Below are positions 1-8,615 of a DNA stretch of 64,000 nucleotides, piece by piece. Both the position numbers and the translations under genes were made by a program. The first letter of the stretch is position 1, and the number at the start of each line of letters is the position of its first letter. Location: the NCBI RefSeq assembly GCF_019278525.1, contig NZ_CP058986.1, positions 3,425,001 through 3,489,000 of the forward strand. Direction: 5' to 3'. Below the pieces are notes generated by a model. The model had not been told where the DNA came from, did not search any database, and saw only the letters and a program-made list of their open reading frames with translations. Origin of the DNA: Polaribacter sp. HaHaR_3_91. GTDB taxonomy: Bacteria; Bacteroidota; Bacteroidia; Flavobacteriales; Flavobacteriaceae.

Positions 1-178
1 ATTTATCAATATTTGGTGTTTCGAATGGCGAAGGCTCGTCAATATCGTAACACTTTACATCTTGCCAACCTAAATCATCGGTTAAAATTAATACTACATT
101 TGGCTTTTTTGGTCTTTCTTGTGCAAAACTGCTTGATGTAACTAAACAAGCCATTACTAATAGAAATACTTTTTTCAT
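1..178 (-). CDS. Family S1 sulfatase, N-terminal fragment (cut by window edge)
   Basis: Only the first 59 codons are in the window; the gene runs off the left edge. It begins with a signal peptide ending near SSSFAQ, then reads KPNVVLILTDDLGWQD, the first metal-binding Asp pair of S1 sulfatases. The next part, DEPSPFETPNID, closely resembles the sulfatases at 24743 and 26707, so it probably belongs to the same subfamily. The formylglycine motif lies outside the window. It is the last visible gene of a minus-strand operon with the sulfatase at 203 (24 bp away) and the GH95-like gene. The family call is secure from the motif; the substrate is unknown. Confidence 0.85.
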   Translation of the reverse strand, partial: MKKVFLLVMACLVTSSSFAQERPKKPNVVLILTDDLGWQDVKCYDIDEPSPFETPNIDK

Positions 179-202
179 GATGATAATTACTTAATTATAA
201 AA

Positions 203-1738
203 CTAATTTAGTTCAGACACCAAAGTTTTACACCGTTCTCTGTATTCATTTAAAACTTTGATGTAGTCTTTATTACCTACTAAATTATTTTCTTCTTTTG
301 GGTCTTTTATAATATCGAATAATTCCTCGTAAATAGGTTGTTCATTTGAGTTTGAAGATTGGTTTGGAACATATTTATTTCGGTCATTTAATTTACTAAA
401 AGAACGAATGTATTTATATTGTTTACTTCGTACGCCTTCTTGTCTTGGATATCCTTGATCTGTAAATAAGTTTTCTAAAAAGATGTCATCTCTCCATTTT
501 ACATTCTTCTTTTCTATCAAAGGAAGCACACTTGCTCCTTGATAAGATGCAGGGATATTTACACCACACATTTCTAAAAGTGTAGCAGGAATATCTTGAC
601 CAACCACCAAATCATCTATTACTTTTCCTTGTGTTTTATCAGTAAAAAAAGGAGAATACACAATCATAGGAACGTGTACAGATTCATCGTACAAAATAGT
701 TTTACCACCTAATCCGTGTTCGCCTAAAAACAAACCATTGTCTGAACAAAATACAATAACGGTATTATCCGCTTCGCCAATTTCCTTTAAAAATGAACGT
801 AAATTTCCTATCATGATATCTATAGCATGAATTGCTCTGGTCATTTTTAGTTTCTCATTTAGTAATTTACCCTTTTTAGATGTTATGTAATATTTCATTA
901 AATCTTTGGTGGCATAAACATCTTCTGGCAAACTAATGTTTTGAGGATACCCTTCTGGTAATTCAATTTTATCTTTTACATCATCATATCCTGTTTTGTA
1001 ATATTCTGGGTCTGTTTCATGTGAACCCATTCCGCCAATACTAGAAGCATGAGGTAGATTTAAATTAATCCATGCAGAAAAAGGTTTGTTAGGGTCTCTT
1101 TTCTTAATTTGATTTTTAATGGAGGCATCAGCATTTTTATAAAAGTAATCATAAGCATCTCCTTGTGTTAAAAAAGCCTTAGTTGCCTCTAACATTCCTT
1201 CAACTTGTGTTTCGTTTTTAAGGTTTGCAAACTGTTTGTGTTTTTTTGCTGGATAAAACCCTAAATGACCATTACCATAGTAACAAAAATCTACATCTTT
1301 TCTTAAAGGCGTATCATTTCTATCTCCTATTTTTGTGTGATGTTTTCCTATAAAAGCGGTTGAGTATCCTGCTTTTTTTAATTGTGCTTGCCAGCTATTT
1401 TTATAGGTAGTTTCAGAAATAAGATTTTTAGAAACATTAGTAAAGCCAATTTTATTTCTTCGTTCCCATTGTCCTGTAAATATATTTGCTCTACTTGGGC
1501 CACAAATAGGGCTAGTAATATAAGCATTGTTAAAAAAGACTCCTTCTTTAGCTAATTCATCAATATTTGGAGTTTGAATAATAGGATCTCCAGTCATACT
1601 CAAAGAATTGAATCTTTGATCATCAGAAAAGATAAAAATAACATTCGGTTTCTTCTCTTGCGCTTGTAAAGTTTGAGTAACTGCAGTGCATGATAAAAAA
1701 GAAGAAATAATAAATAGATGATATAAAATTGTTTTCAT
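203..1738 (-). CDS. Family S1 sulfatase (formylglycine-dependent)
   Basis: A 511-residue secreted sulfatase that would hydrolyse sulfate esters of a polysaccharide. The N-terminus is a signal peptide; the FLSC at residues 14-17 could be a lipobox, though a cut after LQAQ is also possible. FSDDQR near 38-42 is the metal-binding Asp pair. ICGPSRANIFTG carries Cys79, the residue converted to formylglycine (C-x-P-S-R). FCSDNGLFLGEHG is the second metal site. It lacks the CTPTRYG signature of several neighbours and looks more like the iduronate-2-sulfatase-like branch. It follows the GH95-like gene by 8 bp, so the two are probably co-transcribed. The sulfated position is not predictable from the sequence. 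Confidence 0.92.
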   Translation of the reverse strand: MKTILYHLFIISSFLSCTAVTQTLQAQEKKPNVIFIFSDDQRFNSLSMTGDPIIQTPNIDELAKEGVFFNNAYITSPICGPSRANIFTGQWERRNKIGFTNVSKNLISETTYKNSWQAQLKKAGYSTAFIGKHHTKIGDRNDTPLRKDVDFCYYGNGHLGFYPAKKHKQFANLKNETQVEGMLEATKAFLTQGDAYDYFYKNADASIKNQIKKRDPNKPFSAWINLNLPHASSIGGMGSHETDPEYYKTGYDDVKDKIELPEGYPQNISLPEDVYATKDLMKYYITSKKGKLLNEKLKMTRAIHAIDIMIGNLRSFLKEIGEADNTVIVFCSDNGLFLGEHGLGGKTILYDESVHVPMIVYSPFFTDKTQGKVIDDLVVGQDIPATLLEMCGVNIPASYQGASVLPLIEKKNVKWRDDIFLENLFTDQGYPRQEGVRSKQYKYIRSFSKLNDRNKYVPNQSSNSNEQPIYEELFDIIKDPKEENNLVGNKDYIKVLNEYRERCKTLVSELN

Positions 1739-1746
1739 AATTAATT

Positions 1747-4131
1747 TTAATAAGAACTGTAATATGTATGACCAGGTAATCTTTTTGTTTTGTTACCATA
1801 CCCAAAAAGGTTCTGCTCTTTTTTAGATTTTGGTAACTCTTTAATACTTAAATCGGTTTTATTTAAAGTTTTGGCAGTAATTATTACCGATTCATTTTTC
1901 TTTAAATTTATAGGATACGAACCATTTGCATTTTGTTTTATGGAAACACATTTGCCATTGATATAAAAATTCGGATTTTTAAAATCAACCTGAACGTTAC
2001 ATTCGTTTCCTTTTAAACTTTTTATAGATACAAATTCGGTAGTTCCTTCTATTTTTTTAGCACTCACCAAAAATGCGCCTTGTGTTCTTAAGTTGTGAAA
2101 AGCAACATCTTTCCATTTTTTAGGACTTGCAGGAAATACATTTATTTTTCCACCCCAACTTTGAAGCATCATATCATGTAAACTTGTTGCAAAAGATAGC
2201 GGACTTTCAATAACAGGGTTAATTTTTCCTTCGGAATACATGGTTGTAGATGAAATGTTTTTATGTTTGATTAAAAAATCAAGATAATAATAAGCTTTTT
2301 CTGCGTCTCCTAAATTAGCGTACATAGATGAAGCTCCAGTAGCTGTATAACCAGTTACAGGCATGGCTTTAATTTTTTTACCACTATTAAAAGTAACATC
2401 TAACCAATGGTCTAATGAAGTGCGTAATAGTTTTTTATCGGCTTCTTTTTCTGGTGTAATTACCATTAAAGGATAAAAGGCTAATAAATGTGAATAATGC
2501 CTATGCGGATTTGCAAAAGGTCTATCTTTTCCTATCATCAATCCGTTTTCATCAATTTGAAAATCAACCAAATTAGTTAGTAAATACTCCCAATCTTTTT
2601 TAAGAGGATCATTTATTTGATGCTTTTCATCAATATCGATTAATGTTTGACAACTCCAACGAATTAATGCCAACGTAAAATTAATGTCTTGCCCACGACC
2701 TGGTTTGTACTCTGGAGACCAACTATATTTAATATGAATTTTTCCATCTTTGGCATCAACAGGATTGTCTTTTATATAATTTAAATAACTATTCACCGTC
2801 TTTTTTAAAATAGGGAATAATTTATCTCGCATTCGAATATCATCACCAGCAAATTGGCAATGCAACCAATAATCGTTTAAGATCCATGCTAACATATCTG
2901 GTACTTTTGCTCCGTTGAAAGCAATAAGATCTTGCGGCATTAAAGCAGCAACGGCAGCACTGTTTTTCCAACTTGCAGGTACATTGTTTTCTAGGTTTTT
3001 TGCATATTTATCAATGTTATTGGGTAAAGATTCTCCAATAGACATTCTATTGGCTGTTAAATGCGTCCAATAGATGAGTTGTACATTTAAATCTCCCCAA
3101 ACCATTGGCCAAAAAGTTCTATTATACCAAGGTCCCATCAGATCTAAAATGGGTCCATTTCCTCTAGAAGCAGAACCTAACTTATACATTTGTATCCAAT
3201 AGAAAGATTCTTTTTCTGCATCATTAATGGTTAAAAAACTCAACGGATAATAGTTATGCCACCATTTTTTATGTGATGAAATAAAGCTATTTTTTTTAAT
3301 AAGCTCCTCTCCTACTTCTAAATTTTCAGTAACAATCTCTAGCGAATTTCGTTCTGGATAACTATGATGAACGCTCGTTATTAATTGTTGTTTTCCAGAA
3401 GGATTTCCTGTAATTTTATAACCTGTAGTGGTTTCTCCTCTATGATTAAATAAAGGTTGATAACAAAAATTGTAGCCGTTTTTCTCGCTAAATGTTGGTT
3501 TTGGAGCCATCTCTAAAGTTACCGCTCTCATTTTATCCCAAGTACCACCTTTTGGACCTCCGCCACTTTTTAAGACTTCATAAACTGGTGGAATAGGATC
3601 TTCTGCGTGCCAAGTAATTTTTATATCTTCATCTTTTGTATCGGTTTCAAAATAGATATTATCATTTGTACTATGCGTAAAACCTTTAATTTTATAACTT
3701 CCTTTAGAGGTTTTAATAGTACCTGTTAATTCTGCATTCCACAAATCCAAACGCATGTCAACACCTGTTATTTTTCCTTTAGATGTTAATTTAAAATGAC
3801 CTAATGGTAATCTGCTTCTTTTGATCCAAAGCATTTCATCGGCTTTTGTTTTGGCTTCTCTATGATCGTAATAATCATGGCGTCCAATATGTAATGAGAT
3901 GACATTTTTTTCTGATTCTTGTGCTTGATAAAATAAAAAACCAATATTTCCATTACCTGAATAAGGAGCGGTTTGCCATTTATCTGGTACAATATCCCAA
4001 AGCATGTCATGCTTAGATAAAAATGATTCGAAATCAACTTTAAAATCAACTTGTTTTTCTTGAGAAGAAAACGGAATTGAAAATAAAATAAAAATACAAA
4101 GAAATAAAACTTTTAACTTCATAGGAAACAT
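1747..4131 (-). CDS. GH95-like glycoside hydrolase (alpha-L-fucosidase/galactosidase family)
   Basis: A 794-residue secreted enzyme with the GH95 layout: an N-terminal beta-sandwich, a central (alpha/alpha)6 barrel and a C-terminal beta domain. Signs of the family are SWSPE, with the probable general acid Glu474, and HRHYSHLLAFYP at about 543-552. The segment WGDLNVQLIYW (345-355) aligns with the catalytic Asn-x-Asn region of characterised GH95 enzymes, but the first Asn appears to be Asp347 while Asn349 is kept. Specificity may therefore differ from the classical alpha-1,2-L-fucosidases. The second ATG (position 4122) gives a cleaner signal peptide, MKLKVLFLC, and may be the true start. It is the first gene of a minus-strand operon with two sulfatases. 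A -7 element matching TAnnTTTG lies about 55 bp upstream. Confidence 0.78.
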   Translation of the reverse strand: MFPMKLKVLFLCIFILFSIPFSSQEKQVDFKVDFESFLSKHDMLWDIVPDKWQTAPYSGNGNIGFLFYQAQESEKNVISLHIGRHDYYDHREAKTKADEMLWIKRSRLPLGHFKLTSKGKITGVDMRLDLWNAELTGTIKTSKGSYKIKGFTHSTNDNIYFETDTKDEDIKITWHAEDPIPPVYEVLKSGGGPKGGTWDKMRAVTLEMAPKPTFSEKNGYNFCYQPLFNHRGETTTGYKITGNPSGKQQLITSVHHSYPERNSLEIVTENLEVGEELIKKNSFISSHKKWWHNYYPLSFLTINDAEKESFYWIQMYKLGSASRGNGPILDLMGPWYNRTFWPMVWGDLNVQLIYWTHLTANRMSIGESLPNNIDKYAKNLENNVPASWKNSAAVAALMPQDLIAFNGAKVPDMLAWILNDYWLHCQFAGDDIRMRDKLFPILKKTVNSYLNYIKDNPVDAKDGKIHIKYSWSPEYKPGRGQDINFTLALIRWSCQTLIDIDEKHQINDPLKKDWEYLLTNLVDFQIDENGLMIGKDRPFANPHRHYSHLLAFYPLMVITPEKEADKKLLRTSLDHWLDVTFNSGKKIKAMPVTGYTATGASSMYANLGDAEKAYYYLDFLIKHKNISSTTMYSEGKINPVIESPLSFATSLHDMMLQSWGGKINVFPASPKKWKDVAFHNLRTQGAFLVSAKKIEGTTEFVSIKSLKGNECNVQVDFKNPNFYINGKCVSIKQNANGSYPINLKKNESVIITAKTLNKTDLSIKELPKSKKEQNLFGYGNKTKRLPGHTYYSSY

Positions 4132-4448
4132 TGTAAATTAAGGTTTTTAATCAGTCTTAAATTTATTAGCTTGATTAAATGTAATACAAATATATCCTAT
4201 ACACTAAAGAAACCTTTACTCTAATCATTCAAATACTTTTCTCTAATGCAACATTTCGCTAACATTTAGTTGATAAGCCTAAAAGTTAAACAACTCACTA
4301 TAAGTCAATAAGCATATATAATAAGAATTCTTATCATCAAGTATGGATATTTATCTCTATTCAATAAGAGCAACAAAAAGAAGGATTAGAGTAAGCCTAT
4401 ATTAATGATAAATAATAATTTTACCTTAACATTATAATCTTATTAAAA
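4132..4448. promoter_or_regulatory. Divergent control region with -7 element and 14-bp palindrome
   Basis: This 317-bp AT-rich gap holds no gene and drives transcription both ways. On the minus strand, 4187-4194 reads TATATTTG, an exact match to the Bacteroidota -7 consensus TAnnTTTG, suitably placed for the GH95-like operon; no good -33 element is visible. A perfect 14-bp palindrome, ATAAGAATTCTTAT, lies at 4321-4334, about 115 bp before the plus-strand sulfatase, and could be an operator. No clear plus-strand promoter was found. No regulator gene lies nearby, so the cognate factor is unknown. Confidence 0.45.
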
Positions 4449-5972
4449 ATGTACAAATCTATAATTGCAGTTGTTTTTTTAATTTTGAGTCAAAATTTAC
4501 TGGCACAAAAAAAGGCTGACACAAGTCGTCCTAATATCATTTTTATTTATGCCGATGATATGGGGATAGGTGATGTTTCTCATACTACAGGGAAAGCTGC
4601 AACACCAAACATAGATCGTATGGCTGCAGAAGGCATTCGTTTTACGGATGCGCATACGTCATCTTCTGTTTGTACACCATCTCGTTATTCACTTTTAACA
4701 GGACGTTACAATTGGCGAACAACTTTATCTAAAGGGGTTATCCATAAACCGACTGCGAAACCGTTGCTTAAAAAAAGAGAAACTACTGTAGCTAGTTTGT
4801 TAAAGCAAGCTGACTATCACACAGCTATGGTTGGCAAATGGCACTTAGGTATTGGTTGGGAATTGTTACCTAATTACAAAAAAGAGAAATGGCAAATTGG
4901 TGGCGGATGGGATATCGATTATACGAAACCAGCTATAACGCCAACAAGTAATGGTTTTGATTACTTCTATGGAATAGCAGCTTCTTTAGATATGCCTCCG
5001 TATGTTTATATTGAAAATGAAAAGGTGACAGAACTTCCTTCGGTTATGAATGATCCTAAGATACGTTCTAGAAAAGGACCTTCTGCTCCAAGTTTTAAAT
5101 CAGGTGAATGTTTACAAGTTTTTGCAGAAAAATCTGTTGATTATATAAATGAGAGAGCTGGAGAAAAAGAACCTTTCTTTTTATACTTACCTCTAACCTC
5201 TCCCCACACGCCTATTGTACCTAGTGAAAAATGGAGAGGAAAATCGGAATTAGGACCTTATGGTGATTTTTTAATGGAAACAGATTGGGTTGTAGGAGAA
5301 GTATTAAAAGCACTTGACAAACATCATTTAACAGAAAACACCATTGTTTTATTTTCTACGGATAATGGATGTTCTCCTGCTGCAAAAATTCCTGCTTTAA
5401 AAAAGAAAGGACACTCACCTAGTGGAAATTTAAGAGGAAATAAAGCAGATATTTATGAAGGAGGACATAGAGTTCCTTTTATCATTCGTTGGCCAGAAGT
5501 TATAGAAGCAGGAACGCAAACAGATAGATTAACATGTATGACTGACTTTATAGCTACTTGTTCTGATATTACAGGGATAGAATTAGATGAAACATCAGGT
5601 GTAGATGCTATTTCCTTTTTACCAACGTTAAAAAATCCAACAAAAACTAATAGAAAAGACATCATTAGTCATAGTATTAATGGTTCTTTTTCTATCAGAA
5701 AAGGAAATTGGAAATTAGCGCTTTGTCCTGGATCTGGTGGTTGGAGTACGCCAAGAGCTGGTAAAACCCCAGAAGGATCTCCTAGTTTACAGTTATTTGA
5801 TTTGTCTAATGACATCGCAGAGACTACCAATCTATATGATAAATACCCTGAAAAAGTAGAAGAATTGACAAAATTACTTCAATCTTATGTAGATAAAGGA
5901 AGAAGTACTCCTGGAAAACTTCAACAAAATGATAGAGAAGTAAATATATATGCAGAAGATGTAGCAAAATAA
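4449..5972 (+). CDS. Family S1 sulfatase, CTPSR type
   Basis: A 507-residue sulfatase with a type I signal peptide ending near NLLAQ. YADDMGIGD (34-42) provides metal ligands. SSVCTPSRYSLLTGRYNWRT contains Cys75, the formylglycine precursor. FSTDNGC is the second metal-binding segment. It shares the pattern CTP(S/T)RY..LTGRY.WR, a following VGKWHLG, and a C-terminus ending in GRSTPGKLQQND with the sulfatases at 15218, 18120, 19649 and 37831, which makes one subfamily. It opens a plus-strand operon; the next gene begins 42 bp later. The beta-helix and propeller enzymes downstream suggest that it removes a sulfate group that blocks them. The sulfate position is unknown. Confidence 0.93.
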   Translation: MYKSIIAVVFLILSQNLLAQKKADTSRPNIIFIYADDMGIGDVSHTTGKAATPNIDRMAAEGIRFTDAHTSSSVCTPSRYSLLTGRYNWRTTLSKGVIHKPTAKPLLKKRETTVASLLKQADYHTAMVGKWHLGIGWELLPNYKKEKWQIGGGWDIDYTKPAITPTSNGFDYFYGIAASLDMPPYVYIENEKVTELPSVMNDPKIRSRKGPSAPSFKSGECLQVFAEKSVDYINERAGEKEPFFLYLPLTSPHTPIVPSEKWRGKSELGPYGDFLMETDWVVGEVLKALDKHHLTENTIVLFSTDNGCSPAAKIPALKKKGHSPSGNLRGNKADIYEGGHRVPFIIRWPEVIEAGTQTDRLTCMTDFIATCSDITGIELDETSGVDAISFLPTLKNPTKTNRKDIISHSINGSFSIRKGNWKLALCPGSGGWSTPRAGKTPEGSPSLQLFDLSNDIAETTNLYDKYPEKVEELTKLLQSYVDKGRSTPGKLQQNDREVNIYAEDVAK

Positions 5973-6014
5973 ATTACTGCTTAAAATAAGAATGAAAAAT
6001 TAATATATAAACTA

Positions 6015-8570
6015 ATGAAAAAAATAATTACCTTATTGTTAGTACTGTGCATTGTACCATTATATGCACTAGACATTCATGTCGCAACCAATGGATCGGA
6101 TGCCAATGATGGAACAGAGTCTAAACCTTTGTTAACTATAAAAGCAGCACAAGCTAAATTAAGAGCTAGTGGACTTTTAGGAAAAGAAGCATGTAACATT
6201 GTTATACATGAGGGAGTTTATAGATTAATAACGCCTTTACAAATTACCACAGCAGATAGTGGTAGTGAACAATTTCCTGTTGTTTATTCGGCAGCTAAAA
6301 ATGAAAACGTAGTTATTACAGGAGCACAATTAATTACCTCTAAATGGGAAGAATTTAAAGATGGTATTTATCGTACCAATGTGGGAGATTTAAATGCAAT
6401 TGATCAACTTTTTGTAGATCAGAAAAGACAACACATGGCACGATATCCTAATTTTAATGCTGGTTTTATACCTACAGATGGAGATCCTTCTGTACGTGGA
6501 AAAAAAGCAGGAACAGTTCCTTTTTCAGGAGCAGCTCCAGATGCTTGGGATGCTAAAAAAGCAGCTGAATGGAAAGATCCTACCGGAGCAATTTTAAACG
6601 GTATGCACAGAGGTTTATGGGGAAGTCAACATTATTTTGTGACTGGTAAAAACAATAAAGGCGAATTGGTGTACGAAGGGGGTTGGCAAAACAACCGATC
6701 TGCTCCACCTCACAAAGGGTATCGAATGATAGAAAACGTTTTTGAAGAATTAGATGTTACTGGGGAATGGTATCATAATACTAAAGACGGTTGGTTGTAT
6801 TATATGCCAGAAGCCAATACAAACCTTAACAACACAAAAATTGAAGCTGTACTTCAAATTAAACACCTTATTGAAGTTTATGGAGATCATAAACTACCTG
6901 TTGCAGAAATGGTTATTCGCAAAAGTGGTAATGCACAAAAAGAGACCGTTGTTAAAAATTACGAAACAACCAAAGCTGTTAAAAACGTTCATATTACTGG
7001 GATTCATTTTACAGGTACTAAAAGAACTTTAAGAGAAACCATTGAGCCTTTACTAAGAAGTGATTGGTGTGTATACCGTGGTGGAGCCATTCATATGAGA
7101 GGAACGGAAAATATTGTCATCGATCATTGTTCTTTTAAAGAATTGGGAGGAAATGCAGTATTTGTTGATAGCTATAGCCGTAACATTCAGATAAAAGAAA
7201 ATATTTTTCAAAATAATGGTTCTACGGATGTAAACTTTGTTGGTTCCTTTGCTGCTGTTCGTGATCCTTCATTTAGTTTTCAACATCTTCCTCCAGCATT
7301 AGATGTAATAGATACTACTATTGGACCAAAATCTGAGGAATATCCAGCAGATTGTATCGTTGAAAATAATTTAATGATGCTTTGTGGTCGTTTTGAAAAA
7401 CAAGCCTCAGGAATTAATATTTCTATGTCATCAAGAATTACACTTCGTCATAACACTATTAGTCACACACCAAGAGCTGCCATTAATATTTGTGATGGAA
7501 CTTGGGGAGGTCATATCATAGAATGGAACGATTGTTTTGAAACGGTTTTAGAGACTCACGATCATGGCGCTTTTAATTCTTGGGGAAGAGATCGTTATTG
7601 GTTTAGAGCTGGACCTTCTGGACCTGACTTTAGAGATGAGAATGGAAAAGCAATGATTAGTTATTATATAGAAAAGTATCCAAATGCTCCTTTGTGGGAT
7701 GCTTATCAGACCACTATTATTCGTAACAATAGAATGCAATGTGATCATGGTTGGGATATTGATTTGGATGATGGATCTACCAATTATGAGATCTACAATA
7801 ATATAAGTCTATCTGGAGGTATTAAAACACGTGAAGGATATCATCGTACGGTTACAAATAATGTAATTTTAGGCAGAGGATACACCTGTAATGTACCCTA
7901 CCCAAAACCAACAAATGATATTTTTGAAAGAAATATTCTATGGGGCGGAACAGTGTACAAATCTAGTAACCCAACGCTTTGGGGAGGAACTAGAAATTTT
8001 AATTTCGTTCACAATCCTGATTCTAAAAAAGTGGTACCTGCTTATGGTGCACAAGAACAAACACAGGACGATGCTGAAAGTTTGTATGGTAATGTTCTTT
8101 TTGCAGGAAAACCTCAACATGGCGACTTTACCGTCTCAAATAAATCAGCAGCATTAAGTCTTGGATTTAAAAACTTTCCGATGTCTGGTTTTGGTGTTAC
8201 TTCTGATAAATTGAAAAACTTGGCAATGAAACCTAAAATTCTTGCACCTAAAGAAATAGCCTCTAATGTATTTGTGAAGTCAAAGTTGAAAGGGTTCATG
8301 GGAGCTAAATTTAAAACACTAGAAACGGAAGCAGAACTTTCTGCAACAGGAATGTTTGACACTTATGGAGTGTTACTGGTTTCTGTTCCTAAGAATAGTA
8401 AATTGGCTAAAATGGGATTTAAAGTGGATGATGTTGTGATAGAATTAAATTCAGAAAAAATAGCGGATGAGAAATCTTTTGTAAGAACGATGAGCCGTTT
8501 AAATGCTAAAGAACATAATGTTAAAGTATGGAGACATCAAAAAGCAGTTGCTTTTTCTTTTACAAAATAA
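6015..8570 (+). CDS. Secreted right-handed beta-helix enzyme with C-terminal PDZ-like domain
   Basis: An 851-residue protein with a signal peptide (about 1-18), then DIHVATNGSDANDGTESKP, the usual start of a parallel beta-helix carbohydrate-active enzyme. Repeated rungs such as NIVIDHCSF, NIQIKENIF and TIIRNNRM run from about 330 to 640. The inserts HDHGAFNSWGRD and IDLDDGSTNYEIYNN are shared with the paralogue at 10249 and are likely active-site loops. Residues about 765-851 look like a PDZ domain (GVLLVSVPKNSKLAKMGFKV, VIELN, VKVWR). The architecture is closest to GH141/GH120-like families, which include alpha-L-fucosidases and xylan-active enzymes; exact family membership cannot be decided by eye. 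It is the second gene of the 4449-13071 operon. Confidence 0.72.
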   Translation: MKKIITLLLVLCIVPLYALDIHVATNGSDANDGTESKPLLTIKAAQAKLRASGLLGKEACNIVIHEGVYRLITPLQITTADSGSEQFPVVYSAAKNENVVITGAQLITSKWEEFKDGIYRTNVGDLNAIDQLFVDQKRQHMARYPNFNAGFIPTDGDPSVRGKKAGTVPFSGAAPDAWDAKKAAEWKDPTGAILNGMHRGLWGSQHYFVTGKNNKGELVYEGGWQNNRSAPPHKGYRMIENVFEELDVTGEWYHNTKDGWLYYMPEANTNLNNTKIEAVLQIKHLIEVYGDHKLPVAEMVIRKSGNAQKETVVKNYETTKAVKNVHITGIHFTGTKRTLRETIEPLLRSDWCVYRGGAIHMRGTENIVIDHCSFKELGGNAVFVDSYSRNIQIKENIFQNNGSTDVNFVGSFAAVRDPSFSFQHLPPALDVIDTTIGPKSEEYPADCIVENNLMMLCGRFEKQASGINISMSSRITLRHNTISHTPRAAINICDGTWGGHIIEWNDCFETVLETHDHGAFNSWGRDRYWFRAGPSGPDFRDENGKAMISYYIEKYPNAPLWDAYQTTIIRNNRMQCDHGWDIDLDDGSTNYEIYNNISLSGGIKTREGYHRTVTNNVILGRGYTCNVPYPKPTNDIFERNILWGGTVYKSSNPTLWGGTRNFNFVHNPDSKKVVPAYGAQEQTQDDAESLYGNVLFAGKPQHGDFTVSNKSAALSLGFKNFPMSGFGVTSDKLKNLAMKPKILAPKEIASNVFVKSKLKGFMGAKFKTLETEAELSATGMFDTYGVLLVSVPKNSKLAKMGFKVDDVVIELNSEKIADEKSFVRTMSRLNAKEHNVKVWRHQKAVAFSFTK

Positions 8571-8615
8571 ATAATACCGTAAAATTCTTTTAATCTAAAA
8601 AATAATATAATAAAA

